Source of the DNA: CAYQEC01 sp964416425
Lineage (GTDB): Bacteria > Actinomycetota > Acidimicrobiia > Spongiisociales > UBA5794
Reading direction: 5' to 3'
DNA: 64,000 nt
Assembly: GCA_964416425.1 (NCBI GenBank)
Contig: CAYQEC010000002.1
Coordinates: forward strand, 1-64,000
Part shown: positions 33,990 to 41,871 of the stretch, piece after piece
Position numbering within the stretch: position 1 is the stretch's first letter
Layout of the letters: every line of letters starts with the position of its first letter
Notes under the pieces: generated by a model
Databases searched by the model: none
Told to the model about the DNA's origin: nothing
Seen by the model: only the letters and a program-made list of their open reading frames with translations
Program-made: the position numbers and the translations under genes

Positions 33990-34576
33990 CCGTGGACTGG
34001 GCGTCATACCCCCCGGACCGCATCGTCGAGCTGCACCGGCGCGCCGTCGGCGAGTTCGACCGGAGGGTGCATGCCATCACCGCCGAGCAGTGGGCCAACC
34101 CGACACCGTGCACCGAATGGGACGTACGGGACCTCGTCAACCACCTCACCTTTGAGAGCCGGTGGGCGCCGCACCTGCTGGCGGGCGAGACGCTGGCCCA
34201 GGTCGGCGACCGCTACCAGGGTGACCTGCTCGGCGGCGACCCGGTCGGGGCGTGGGCCGACGCCAGCGAGGCGGCGCTGGTGGCCGTGGCCGAGGCGGAC
34301 CTCTTCGCCATGGTGCACGTGTCGTGGGGCATGATCCCGGCTCGCGAATACGTGACCCAGCTCACCGCCGATCACCTGATCCACGGGTGGGACCTGGCCC
34401 GGGGGGTCGGAGCCGACGAGTCGCTGGTCGACGACGTCACCGAGTTCGTCCGCGCCTACGCCGAGCCGCGGCGTGAGCTGATGGCCGCCTCCAACGTGTT
34501 CGCACCGGCGCTGCAGCCACCCGCCGGGAGCAGCGAGGCCGTGACGCTGCTGGCGCTCTACGGACGCCGCGCCTGA
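33986..34576 (+). CDS. TIGR03086-type protein (mycothiol-dependent maleylpyruvate isomerase-like)
   Basis: Product of 196 residues from GTG 33986 in the metX stop. A DinB/MDMPI-like four-helix bundle is seen: ELHRRAVGEFDRRVHAITAEQWANPTPCTEWDVRDLVNHLTFESRWAPHLL, and TADHLIHGWDLARGVG. The conserved histidines in VNHLT and DHLIHGWDL are likely metal ligands. Family members are found mainly in actinobacteria and are thought to use mycothiol or act as uncharacterised metal-binding enzymes. Coupling to metX may reflect sulfur/thiol metabolism, which is inference. Confidence 0.88.
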   Translation: MTVDWASYPPDRIVELHRRAVGEFDRRVHAITAEQWANPTPCTEWDVRDLVNHLTFESRWAPHLLAGETLAQVGDRYQGDLLGGDPVGAWADASEAALVAVAEADLFAMVHVSWGMIPAREYVTQLTADHLIHGWDLARGVGADESLVDDVTEFVRAYAEPRRELMAASNVFAPALQPPAGSSEAVTLLALYGRRA

Positions 34577-34659
34577 CCGTGGCCGGAGCCGGGGTGGAAA
34601 GGCGATCCGGGCCGGCCGCAATCTGCTGACATGGGACCGATGGACGGCAGCGAGGCTTC

Positions 34660-35448
34660 GTGAGCGATCAGGCACCCGTCGGGATCTTCGACTCGGGGAT
34701 CGGCGGCCTCACGGTGCTGCGGGAGCTGCGTGCCCTGCTTCCCGGCGCATCGTTCCTCTACCTGGCGGACCAGGCCTGGGTCCCCTACGGAGAGCGCACC
34801 CTGCAGGAAGTGAGGGAACGGTCGATCCGCGTCGTTGAAGAGCTGCTGGGTCGCGGGGCGGTCCTGGTGGTGGTGGCCTGCAACAGCGCCTCGGCCGCCG
34901 CCCTGCATCCGCTGCGGGCGCGCTTCCCCGGGACGCCGTTCGTGGGCATGGAGCCGGCGGTGAAACCGGCGGCGGCGCTGACCGGCCGCGGGGTCGTCGG
35001 GGTGCTGGCGACCGACGCCACCTTCCAGGGGGAGCTGTACGCCTCGGTGGTCGATCGCCACGCCGGTGGCGTCCGTATCGTCGAACAGGCGGGCGCGGGC
35101 CTCGTCGACCTGATCGAGCGCGGTGAGATTGCGGGACCGGAGGTGCGGAGGCTGCTCACGGCCTACCTGGAGCCGATGCAGCGGGAGGGCATCGACACCC
35201 TGGTGCTCGGGTGCACCCATTACCCCTTTCTCATCCCGGTGATCGAGGAGATCCTCGGCGCCGGGGTGCGGCTGGTGGACCCGTCAGCGGCGGTGGCCCG
35301 CCAGGTCGCCCGGCTCCTGGGCCGGCCCCGGCCGGCCGGAACCGTGGGCTCGGTCGAGTACTTCACGACCGGTGACGCCGCCACCTTCACTGCCCAGCTC
35401 CGTCGCCTCGTCGGGGGTGATCCGCAGATCCACGGCATCGAACTGTGA
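34660..35448 (+). CDS. murI: Glutamate racemase
   Basis: Product of 262 residues from GTG 34660. It supplies D-glutamate for peptidoglycan. The two catalytic cysteine motifs are intact: VVACNSASAAAL near residue 73 and LGCTHYPFLIPVI near 184. The N-terminal GIFDSGIGGLTVLRELRALLP and YLADQAWVPYGER fit the family well, and the length is standard. It lies upstream of a macro-domain gene with 31 bp between them. Confidence 0.96.
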   Translation: MSDQAPVGIFDSGIGGLTVLRELRALLPGASFLYLADQAWVPYGERTLQEVRERSIRVVEELLGRGAVLVVVACNSASAAALHPLRARFPGTPFVGMEPAVKPAAALTGRGVVGVLATDATFQGELYASVVDRHAGGVRIVEQAGAGLVDLIERGEIAGPEVRRLLTAYLEPMQREGIDTLVLGCTHYPFLIPVIEEILGAGVRLVDPSAAVARQVARLLGRPRPAGTVGSVEYFTTGDAATFTAQLRRLVGGDPQIHGIEL

Positions 35449-35479
35449 CCTCCCGCCGCCCCTCGGGTACCGTGAGACC

Positions 35480-36049
35480 ATGGAAAGCACCACATCGTGC
35501 CGTGTCGGCAGAGCCAACGTTTTCGTCATCCAGGGCGACCTGACGAAGCAGCCGGTCGGGGCGATCGTCAACGCCGCCAACGAGAACCTGGCGCACGGTG
35601 GAGGTGTCGCCGTCGCCATCGTGCGAGCCGGCGGCCGGGTCATCCAGGAGGAATCCGATCAATGGGTTCGTGACCACGGGCCGGTGGGACCCGGGCAGGC
35701 TGCAGTGACCACCGGCGGGGCGCTCCACGCCTCCCATGTCATCCACGTGGTGGGTCCCCGTTTCCACGAGGGCGGCGACAACCGGGCCTTGCTCGCCCAA
35801 GCCGTCGGTGCCGCCCTCGATGCGGCGGCTTCTGTCGGAGTCCGCTCGGTGGCGATGCCGGCGATCTCGGCCGGGATCTTCGGGTACCCGGTGGCCGAGG
35901 CGACCGCGGTGATCGCCGCCACCGTCATCGACTGGCTGCGGGACCACCAGGAGGGAACTGTCGAGGAGGTCCGCCTCGTCGGCTTCTCCGGGACGACCGC
36001 GGCGCATTTCGCGTCGGCGCTCGACGCCGCGGCGCCCCGGCTGGGCTGA
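35480..36049 (+). CDS. Macro-domain protein (ADP-ribose-binding/deacetylase type)
   Basis: Product of 189 residues from ATG 35480. The macro-domain signatures are FVIQGDLTKQPVGAIVNAANENLAHGGGVAVAIVRAGG near the start, VIHVVGPRF, and VAMPAISAGIFGYPVAEA. These bind the ADP-ribose diphosphate; the NAAN and GGGVA positions match hydrolase-competent members such as O-acetyl-ADP-ribose deacetylases. It is cytoplasmic. It probably removes ADP-ribose or acetyl groups from metabolites or proteins. A palindromic repeat patch with an assembly gap begins 40 bp downstream. Confidence 0.93.
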   Translation: MESTTSCRVGRANVFVIQGDLTKQPVGAIVNAANENLAHGGGVAVAIVRAGGRVIQEESDQWVRDHGPVGPGQAAVTTGGALHASHVIHVVGPRFHEGGDNRALLAQAVGAALDAAASVGVRSVAMPAISAGIFGYPVAEATAVIAATVIDWLRDHQEGTVEEVRLVGFSGTTAAHFASALDAAAPRLG

Positions 36050-36089
36050 GGGTCGGAGGGTGCGCGACCTCGCACCTTCAGACGTCAGG

Positions 36090-36460
36090 ACCGGAGAGGA
36101 CGGAGTGAGGTGGTCCCGCGTTGCTGTACCCCCCTCGGCTCGGANNNNNNNNNNNNNNNNNNNNNNNNNNNNNNNNNNNNNNNNNNNNNNNNNNNNNNNN
36201 NNNNNNNNNNNNNNNNNNNNNNNNNNNNNNNNNNNNNNNNNNNNACCGGAGAGGACGGAGTGAGGTGGTCCCGCGTTGCTGTACCCCCCTCGGCTCGGAC
36301 GCCTCCTTCGGAGGCGCCTCGCCGGTCCCCCCTGCAGACAGGGGGGACGAGAAGAGGGGAGGGTGGAGTGAGGTGGTCCCGCGTTGCTGTACCCCCCTCG
36401 GCTCGGATGCCTCCTCCGGAGGCGCCTCGCCGGTCCCCCCTGCAGACAGGGGGGACGAGA
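36090..36460. repeat. Tandem palindromic repeat array (107-bp unit) with assembly gap
   Basis: At least three units share GAGTGAGGTGGTCCCGCGTT, then GCTGTACCCCCCTCGGCTCGGA, a GCCTCC..GGAGGC hairpin and GTCCCCCCTG CAGA CAGGGGGGAC, a perfect ten-pair palindrome. Unit starts (GGAGTGAGG) are at 36102, 36258 and 36365. Copies two and three are 107 bp apart; copy one is cut by the N run. This 460-bp intergenic stretch (36050-36512) holds nothing else I can support. It resembles a REP/MITE-like intergenic element. Confidence 0.85.
36145..36244. other. Assembly gap (100 N)
   Basis: Exactly 100 undetermined bases, a conventional scaffold gap of unknown real size. The 55 bases just before it (36090-36144) are repeated exactly just after it (36245-36299), so the gap lies within the tandem array and true copy number is unknown. 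Confidence 0.98.
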
Positions 36461-36512
36461 GGAAGGGCCAGGTGCGGTTGTCACGATCTCGCACCCCCTT
36501 CGGCGCGGGGCC

Positions 36513-38288
36513 TCAGGCCTTTACCCCCGACCAGAGGCGCCGGAACTCCTCGCTGCCGTCGAGCAACTCGTCGAGGGTGCCGCGGGCTTCGACCCGCCCG
36601 CCGGACAGCACGACGATCTGGTCGGCGCGCTGCAGAGCCGGGCGGCGGTGGGACACCACCAGGGCGGTGACGTCACCGTCGTCCGAGAACAGCCGCTCCC
36701 ACAGAAGCTTCTCGGTCTCGACGTCGAGGGCGCTCGAGAGATCGTCGAAGACGAGCAGCTCGGGGCGCCGCACGAACATGCGCGCCGCGGCGGTGCGTTG
36801 CACCTGACCGCCCGAGAGTCGCATGCCGCGGGGACCCACCAGTGTCTCCAACCCGTGCGGCATCTGGTCGACGTCCCGATCCAGAGCGGCAGAGCGGATC
36901 GCCTCCGCCAGCTCACCGTCGCTCTCGTCGCGCCCCAACAGCAGGTTCTCCCGCAGCGTGAGGGAGAACAGCTTGGGCACCTGCGGGGTGTAGGCGGCAT
37001 GGGGCGGCTGGAAGAACCGGGCCGGGTCGTCGATCGGCGCATCGTTCCATCGCACTTCGCCGGCATCGACGTCGACCAGCCCCAGCAGGGCGCGCAGCAG
37101 CGTGGTCTTCCCCGACCCGATGCGCCCCGTCACCACCGTGAAGGTGCCGCGATCGAGGGTGAGGTCGACCTGTTCGATGCCGTTGGTGGTGCCGGGGTAG
37201 CGGAACGTCAGATCCCGGATCTCGAGCCGATCCAGGCGGTCGATGGCGGTGCGAGGCGGCGCCGCCGGCGCGGCGAAGTCGCCGGTGAGGTGCAGCTCGC
37301 GGCGCCTCACCAACTCCTCGGTGGGGGCGCCACGCATGAGGCTCATCATGCGCTCCAGCGACACCCCGGCCTGGCGGAGCCTTGCGATGAAGAGCCCGAC
37401 GAAGTACCCGGCGTCGGTGACGAAGTCGAGGAAGTACACGAAGAGGGCGAACTCGCCGACGGAGAGCCTCCGCCCCGGTCCGATGCTCCCGGCGGCGAAG
37501 ATGAGGATGAGCCCAGTGCCGACGTTCACCGTGTTCCAGAAGACCGACTCGAGGGCGGAGGTGAGCACCTTGTCACGCACCATCACGGTGCGGCGGGCGT
37601 CGTTGAGCCGCCGGAAGTGGTCGATCATCGATCGTTCGGCGCCGGCGACCTTGATCGACTGCACCGCACCCAGCATCTCCCCGAGAGCGCCGGTGATGCG
37701 CCCGGTCGCCTCCCGCGCCGCGGTGCGGTAGGCCCGGATCTTGTTGCCGGCCCGCTCCGCCACGGTCACGACCACGACGAGTGGGGCGAACACCAGCACC
37801 GTCATCCAGGCGTCGATCGACACCAGGATGAAGGCGGCCACCACGGCGAACACCAGCGAGCCGATCATGTCGACCGTCCAGCTCATCGCTTCCTCGGTGT
37901 GCTCGACGTCCTCCCGGAAGCGGGAGATCATCGCCCCCGGAACTTCGTCGACCGCTTGGGCTCCGGGGAGGTCGAGGACGCGTTCGAGCATGTTGCGGCG
38001 CAGCAGGGTCCCGACCCGAAACATGAAGTGCACGTCGTTCCACAAGCCGAAGGCCATCATCGCCAGCCGCGCCATGGCGTAGCCCGCCAGCAGGGCGATG
38101 AGGGTGGCGGCGTTAAAACCGACCTGACCGAGCCCGTCGAAGAATCGGCGGGTGATGAGGGCCGGAACGACCGGCATCACCCACATCCCCGTCCACACCA
38201 CAACGTTCACCGCGTAGCGGCCGGGGGCGGCCCGCACCAGCTTGCCCATCATTCGAGCGACCGGGACCGTACGGCGGGTCGCCTTCAT
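36513..38288 (-). CDS. ABC transporter permease/ATPase, half of a heterodimeric exporter
   Basis: Product of 591 residues from ATG 38288, with GGAGG upstream, overlapping the partner gene by four bases. The N-terminal ABC membrane domain has about six helices (YAVNVVVWTGMWVMPVVPALITRRFF, IGSLVFAVVAAFILVSIDAWMTVLVFAPLVVVV). The ATPase half starts near 360: Walker A TGRIGSGKTTLLRALLG, Q-loop AYTPQVPKLFS, signature RLSGGQVQRTAAARM, Walker B LLVFDDLSSALD, and H-loop VSHRRPAL. The residue after Walker B is Asp (FDD) rather than Glu, so this is probably the degenerate site of a heterodimer. Substrate unknown; lipid or drug export is typical. Confidence 0.93.
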   Translation of the reverse strand: MKATRRTVPVARMMGKLVRAAPGRYAVNVVVWTGMWVMPVVPALITRRFFDGLGQVGFNAATLIALLAGYAMARLAMMAFGLWNDVHFMFRVGTLLRRNMLERVLDLPGAQAVDEVPGAMISRFREDVEHTEEAMSWTVDMIGSLVFAVVAAFILVSIDAWMTVLVFAPLVVVVTVAERAGNKIRAYRTAAREATGRITGALGEMLGAVQSIKVAGAERSMIDHFRRLNDARRTVMVRDKVLTSALESVFWNTVNVGTGLILIFAAGSIGPGRRLSVGEFALFVYFLDFVTDAGYFVGLFIARLRQAGVSLERMMSLMRGAPTEELVRRRELHLTGDFAAPAAPPRTAIDRLDRLEIRDLTFRYPGTTNGIEQVDLTLDRGTFTVVTGRIGSGKTTLLRALLGLVDVDAGEVRWNDAPIDDPARFFQPPHAAYTPQVPKLFSLTLRENLLLGRDESDGELAEAIRSAALDRDVDQMPHGLETLVGPRGMRLSGGQVQRTAAARMFVRRPELLVFDDLSSALDVETEKLLWERLFSDDGDVTALVVSHRRPALQRADQIVVLSGGRVEARGTLDELLDGSEEFRRLWSGVKA

Positions 38289-40024
38289 GCCAGCACCTCC
38301 TCCATGCCGGTCACCAGCAACCGGGACAGCCGCGAGCCGGGATCGGCGACGAGCCGTTCCTGCGCCCCGTATTCGACGGCGCGCCCGTCCTCGAGGATGA
38401 GGATGTCGTCGGCCCGGTTCACGGTGGCGAGGCGGTGGGCGATGATGATCCCGGTCCGGTCGGCGAGGAGCCGATCCACCGCGCGCTCGATGAGATGCTC
38501 GGTGGCGGGGTCGAGGCGCGAGGACGCCTCGTCCAGGATCACCAGACCCGGGTTCTCCAGGAAGATGCGGGTGAAGGCGAGCAGCTGGGCCTGGCCGGCG
38601 GACAGTCCGCTTCCTCCGGTATCCAACTCGGTGGCGAGGCCGTGCGGCAGGGTCTCCACCCACTCGTGGAGCCCCAACTCGTCGAGGGCGGCCGCCAGCT
38701 CCTCGTCGGACACTGCGGCGTCGAAGAAGGTCAGGTTGTCGCGGATCGAGGCCCGGAAGAGCTGCACGTCCTGGGTGACCATGCCGACGTGGCGGCGCAG
38801 ATCACCGACGACGGCGGAGGGGGCCGGCACCCCGCCGAGGCGCACCTCACCCGAGACGGGATCGTAGAGACGTGACAGGAGGCGGGCCAGGGTGGTCTTG
38901 CCGCTTCCGGAACGCCCCAGGACTCCGAGCACGTGCCCGGGCTCGACTCGCAACGAGAGGCCGTGGAGCACGACTTCGTCCTCGTAGGCGAAGGTGACCC
39001 CGTCGAGGTCGACGGAAAGCGGTCCGCCCGGCAGGCGGATCGTGCCCGAGGTGTCGAGAACGGAGGTCAACTCGAAGAGGGCCTCGACACGGGCGATCCC
39101 TGCCCCCGCCTTCTGGAAGTCCTCCATCTGGGTGCGGATCTGCTCCATCGGGTGCCGCATCATCTCGGTGTAGGCGAAGATCAGGTACACGGATCCGAGC
39201 GAGAGGGTCCCGTTGCTGAAGAACAGCGACCCGAGCCAGAACACGAGGGCGGTGCCGACGAGGTACGTCAGGATGCTGGTGCCCCAGAGCGCGGCGAAGC
39301 CCATGCGAGCCTGCACCGCGTCGGGGAGCCAGGCCCGATGCATCTCGGTGAAGCGGTGGATCATGTAGGGACTGCCGCCGTTGGCCTGGATGTCCTCGGT
39401 GCCGTCGAGCTGCTCACCGACGAAGCCGAAGAAGGCGGCGCTGCGGGCCCGCACCTGCCTCCACAGCGGTACGGCGTACGCCTGGATCCGCAACATGCCG
39501 GAGAGGGCGACCAGCGAGAAGAGGGTGAGGCCGAAGCCGACCCAGAGGTTCTCTCGCCACAGCAGCGCCAGGATCCCGGCGATGAGCACGGTGTTGCCGA
39601 GCACCCTGATGGTGAACGCCGAGAAGAAGTTCGACAACGAGGTGACGTCGCCGTCGATCCGCTCGATGAGCTCGCCGGGGGTGTGGCTCTTGTGGAAGCC
39701 CATGTCGAGGCCGACGACGTGGGTGGCGAGGTCGGCCCGCATCTCGTTGGTGGCGATCCACCCGACATGTTCGGCCAGGTAGGTGGCCACGACGCCGATG
39801 CCCTGATGGGCGACGGCGATCACGATGAACCAGACGGCGAGCGGGATCAGCTCACCCTTTCCGGCCCCGGTGGTGGCACGGTCGATGAACGTCCGGATGA
39901 ACTGGGGGTTGACGAGCTGGAGGGCGATGCCGACGAACAGCAGAACCGACAGCCAGAGGACGCGAGTCCGAAGTGGACGCAGGTAGTCGGTGAGCAGGCG
40001 CAGGTAGGCGCGTACGGGGATCAT
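38285..40024 (-). CDS. ABC transporter permease/ATPase, partner half of the heterodimeric exporter
   Basis: Product of 579 residues from ATG 40024. Six membrane helices are expected (LWLSVLLFVGIALQLVNPQFI, LIPLAVWFIVIAVAHQGIGVVATYL, TYLVGTALVFWLGSLFF). ATPase motifs: LGRSGSGKTTLARLLSRLYDP, VTQDVQLFRASI, GSGLSAGQAQLLAFTRIF, LVILDEASSRLD with the catalytic Glu, and IIAHRLATV. The signature reads LSAGQ. It is the first gene of the pair, coupled to the next by ATGA. Two perfect inverted repeats lie 79-124 bp upstream and may control it. Confidence 0.93.
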   Translation of the reverse strand: MIPVRAYLRLLTDYLRPLRTRVLWLSVLLFVGIALQLVNPQFIRTFIDRATTGAGKGELIPLAVWFIVIAVAHQGIGVVATYLAEHVGWIATNEMRADLATHVVGLDMGFHKSHTPGELIERIDGDVTSLSNFFSAFTIRVLGNTVLIAGILALLWRENLWVGFGLTLFSLVALSGMLRIQAYAVPLWRQVRARSAAFFGFVGEQLDGTEDIQANGGSPYMIHRFTEMHRAWLPDAVQARMGFAALWGTSILTYLVGTALVFWLGSLFFSNGTLSLGSVYLIFAYTEMMRHPMEQIRTQMEDFQKAGAGIARVEALFELTSVLDTSGTIRLPGGPLSVDLDGVTFAYEDEVVLHGLSLRVEPGHVLGVLGRSGSGKTTLARLLSRLYDPVSGEVRLGGVPAPSAVVGDLRRHVGMVTQDVQLFRASIRDNLTFFDAAVSDEELAAALDELGLHEWVETLPHGLATELDTGGSGLSAGQAQLLAFTRIFLENPGLVILDEASSRLDPATEHLIERAVDRLLADRTGIIIAHRLATVNRADDILILEDGRAVEYGAQERLVADPGSRLSRLLVTGMEEVLA

Positions 40025-40102
40025 GTCGTGCTTTCCATCGGGGAGGCCGGAGCCTCTGGGGACCGTGTCGAAGAGGGCGGCGAAGCCGCCGGCACTGGCT
40101 CA

Positions 40103-40148
40103 TTGACCCGTGAGGGTCAACCTGTCACGCGGTGAGCCGACGCGTGAC
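40103..40148. promoter_or_regulatory. Two inverted repeats upstream of the ABC exporter
   Basis: TTGACCC GTGA GGGTCAA (40103-40120) is a perfect seven-pair palindrome. GTCACGCG (40124-40131) and CGCGTGAC (40141-40148) are perfect eight-base arms around a nine-base loop. They lie in the 317-bp region between the exporter start (40024) and the plus-strand gene at 40342 and look like regulator-binding sites, but no regulator gene is adjacent. Nothing else is seen in that region. Confidence 0.55.
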
Positions 40149-40341
40149 GATGTCATCTGGATGGCAGAACACCGTCACCTCTTCTCGTCCTCTCTGACCG
40201 CAGGTCGGTCGCACGAACACGAACGGCCGCGGCACCAGTCGGTGTTCACGGCCCGAGGTGACTATGGCAGCGGGCCGGCGGGGTTGTCAAGGAAGGGCGC
40301 ACGGATGAGGGCGGAGGGCCGAGGGCTAACATCGATCGCTC

Positions 40342-40953
40342 GTGGCAGGGAGCAAGCGCAGCAGCGGGCCGGCGCCCCGGTACGAGTACCGGGTGTGGGG
40401 GGAGAACCTCGCCGCGCTCGAGGCCCGGATCGAGGAGGACGGCCACAACGGCCAGCTCCGCAAGAGCGTCGAGACCTACGTCGTCGCTCCCTCCAATCCG
40501 GCGGTCAACCCCAAGATCCGGGGCGGCAAGCTCGACGTCAAAGTGCTGGTGCAAGTTCACGAGGGGCTGGAGCAGTGGGAGCCGCGGTTCAAGGCGGCCT
40601 TCCCGCTCCTGGCCGAGGCGGTGCGGTGTTCCTTCTTCCCGCTGCTCGGCCTCGACGCTCCCGAGCTGCAACGTGACGAGTACACCCGGGAGCAGCTGCT
40701 GGAGGATGTGGTGCGACCCCACCCCGAACTCATGATCGCCAGGATCGGGAAGCGGCGGCGCGGGTTCACCATCGACGGCTGCCTCGCCGAGATCGCCACT
40801 GTCGATTTTGCGGACCGTTCGTTGCAGACGGTGGCGATCGAAGGAGTCGACGCCGCCGAGGTCATCGCGGTGGGGGGCCGGATCGGCCTCGTCGCCCACG
40901 AGAACGTCAGCTACCCGGCGGAGATCTGCCGGCTGGCGGAACAGGCAGCCTGA
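40342..40953 (+). CDS. CYTH-like protein of unknown function
   Basis: Product of 203 residues from GTG 40342. An opening RYEYRVWGENLAALEARI, then NPKIRGGKLDVKVLVQ, then RRGFTIDGCLAEIATVDF and TVAIEG form an alternating charged-strand pattern like the CYTH/triphosphate-tunnel fold, with acidic and basic residues facing a central tunnel. The canonical ExExK start is degenerate (EYR). It lies 19 bp before a canonical CYTH gene, which strengthens the call by context. It could be a divergent inorganic triphosphatase or a nucleotide-binding relative. No signal peptide or membrane segment. Confidence 0.6.
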   Translation: MAGSKRSSGPAPRYEYRVWGENLAALEARIEEDGHNGQLRKSVETYVVAPSNPAVNPKIRGGKLDVKVLVQVHEGLEQWEPRFKAAFPLLAEAVRCSFFPLLGLDAPELQRDEYTREQLLEDVVRPHPELMIARIGKRRRGFTIDGCLAEIATVDFADRSLQTVAIEGVDAAEVIAVGGRIGLVAHENVSYPAEICRLAEQAA

Positions 40954-40972
40954 GGCGGGGAGGAGACTGCAG

Positions 40973-41437
40973 ATGGGGCAGGAGATCGAGCGCAAATTCC
41001 TGGTCCTCGGCGACGCCTGGCGCCACGACGCGGCGGGCACCGTGTACCGCCAGGGGTACCTGTCGACCGTCAAAGAGCGGACGGTGAGGGTCCGCACGAT
41101 TGGTGAGCGCGGCTTCCTCACCGTCAAGGGCCTCACGGTGGGGGCGACCCGCAGCGAATTCGAATACGAGATCCCGGTCGACGACGCGGACCGGATGCTC
41201 GACGGGCTGTGCGAGCGGCCCCTCATCGAGAAGACCCGGTACGTCGTCGCCACCGGCGGCCACGACTGGGAGATCGACGAGTTCGCCGGCGAGAACGCCG
41301 GTCTCATCGTCGCCGAGGTCGAGCTGGAGGCCGAGGACGAAGCGGTCGAGCTGCCCGCCTGGGCGGGGGAGGAAGTCACCGGCGACCCTCGCTACTACAA
41401 CGCCAACCTCATCGCCCATCCCTTCTCGCGCTGGTAG
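40973..41437 (+). CDS. CYTH-domain protein (inorganic triphosphatase-like)
   Basis: Product of 154 residues from ATG 40973 with GGGGAGGAG upstream. The family signature EIERKFLV is at residues 4-11, followed by QGYLSTVKERTVRVRTIGERGFLTVKG, SEFEYEIPVDDADRML, IEKTRYVV, WEIDEFAGENAGLIVAEVELEAEDE, and YYNANLI. These supply the Glu, Lys and Arg of the triphosphate tunnel. By family it hydrolyses inorganic tripolyphosphate with a divalent metal. It is paired with a second CYTH-like gene just upstream. Cytoplasmic. Confidence 0.92.
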   Translation: MGQEIERKFLVLGDAWRHDAAGTVYRQGYLSTVKERTVRVRTIGERGFLTVKGLTVGATRSEFEYEIPVDDADRMLDGLCERPLIEKTRYVVATGGHDWEIDEFAGENAGLIVAEVELEAEDEAVELPAWAGEEVTGDPRYYNANLIAHPFSRW

Positions 41438-41505
41438 GCGGTCTGCCCTTCACTTACTCCCGGGATGGGGGGAAGATGGAGACAGCGACGAGAGGAGCCG
41501 ACTGC

Positions 41506-41685
41506 ATGGGTCATGTGACTGGTTTCCGCCGTGGGGGCCGCGACCTCACCCATCACTTCGAAGGCGGACGGGTCCATCGTTCCAAGGCGTCGCGGGCTTA
41601 CGAGGAACGGCTCGAGCGGCACCGCAAGCTCCACGAGCGGGAGCGCGGCAACACCGAGGAGCAGGAAGGCGACGACGAGTCCTGA
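41506..41685 (+). CDS. Small basic hypothetical protein (59 aa)
   Basis: Starts at ATG 41506, eight bases after AGAGGAG (41491-41497). The product is short and highly charged: HVTGFRRGGRDLTHHFEGGR, then a helical ERLERHRKLHERERGNTEEQEG tail. No domain is recognised. An upstream in-frame ATG at 41476 is less well placed. It follows the CYTH gene by 68 bp. A repeat element lies directly downstream. Confidence 0.45.
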   Translation: MGHVTGFRRGGRDLTHHFEGGRVHRSKASRAYEERLERHRKLHERERGNTEEQEGDDES

Positions 41686-41689
41686 GCGC

Positions 41690-41825
41690 TTCCTCGTCCC
41701 TCCTGGGATCAGGGGGGACCGGCGAGCCATGCTGTCGTTGCCCCTTGCGGAAAAGGGGGGACCGATGAAGCGCCAGCGAGGCTGGCGGCTGAGTCGAGGG
41801 GGGTGTGCAGTGAGGCGGCGGAACC
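41690..41825 (-). repeat. Inverted-orientation copy of the palindromic repeat family
   Basis: Read on the minus strand it has CACTGCACACCCCCCTCGACTC, then two GGTCCCCCCT blocks (CATCGGTCCCCCC and GCCGGTCCCCCCTGATCCCAGG), ending GGGACGAGGAAG. These are the same building blocks, in the same order, as the 36.1-36.5 kb array. The 186-bp gap between the small gene and the ABC-2 permease contains only this element. Confidence 0.65.
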
Positions 41826-41871
41826 GTGACTCTCCTCGAATCGTTCGCCTTCGGCGGACTCTTCGACCCTC

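Noticed and set aside
36090..36460. Possible CRISPR array
   Set aside because: Units are contiguous and nearly identical with no unique spacers of uniform length, and no cas genes are near.
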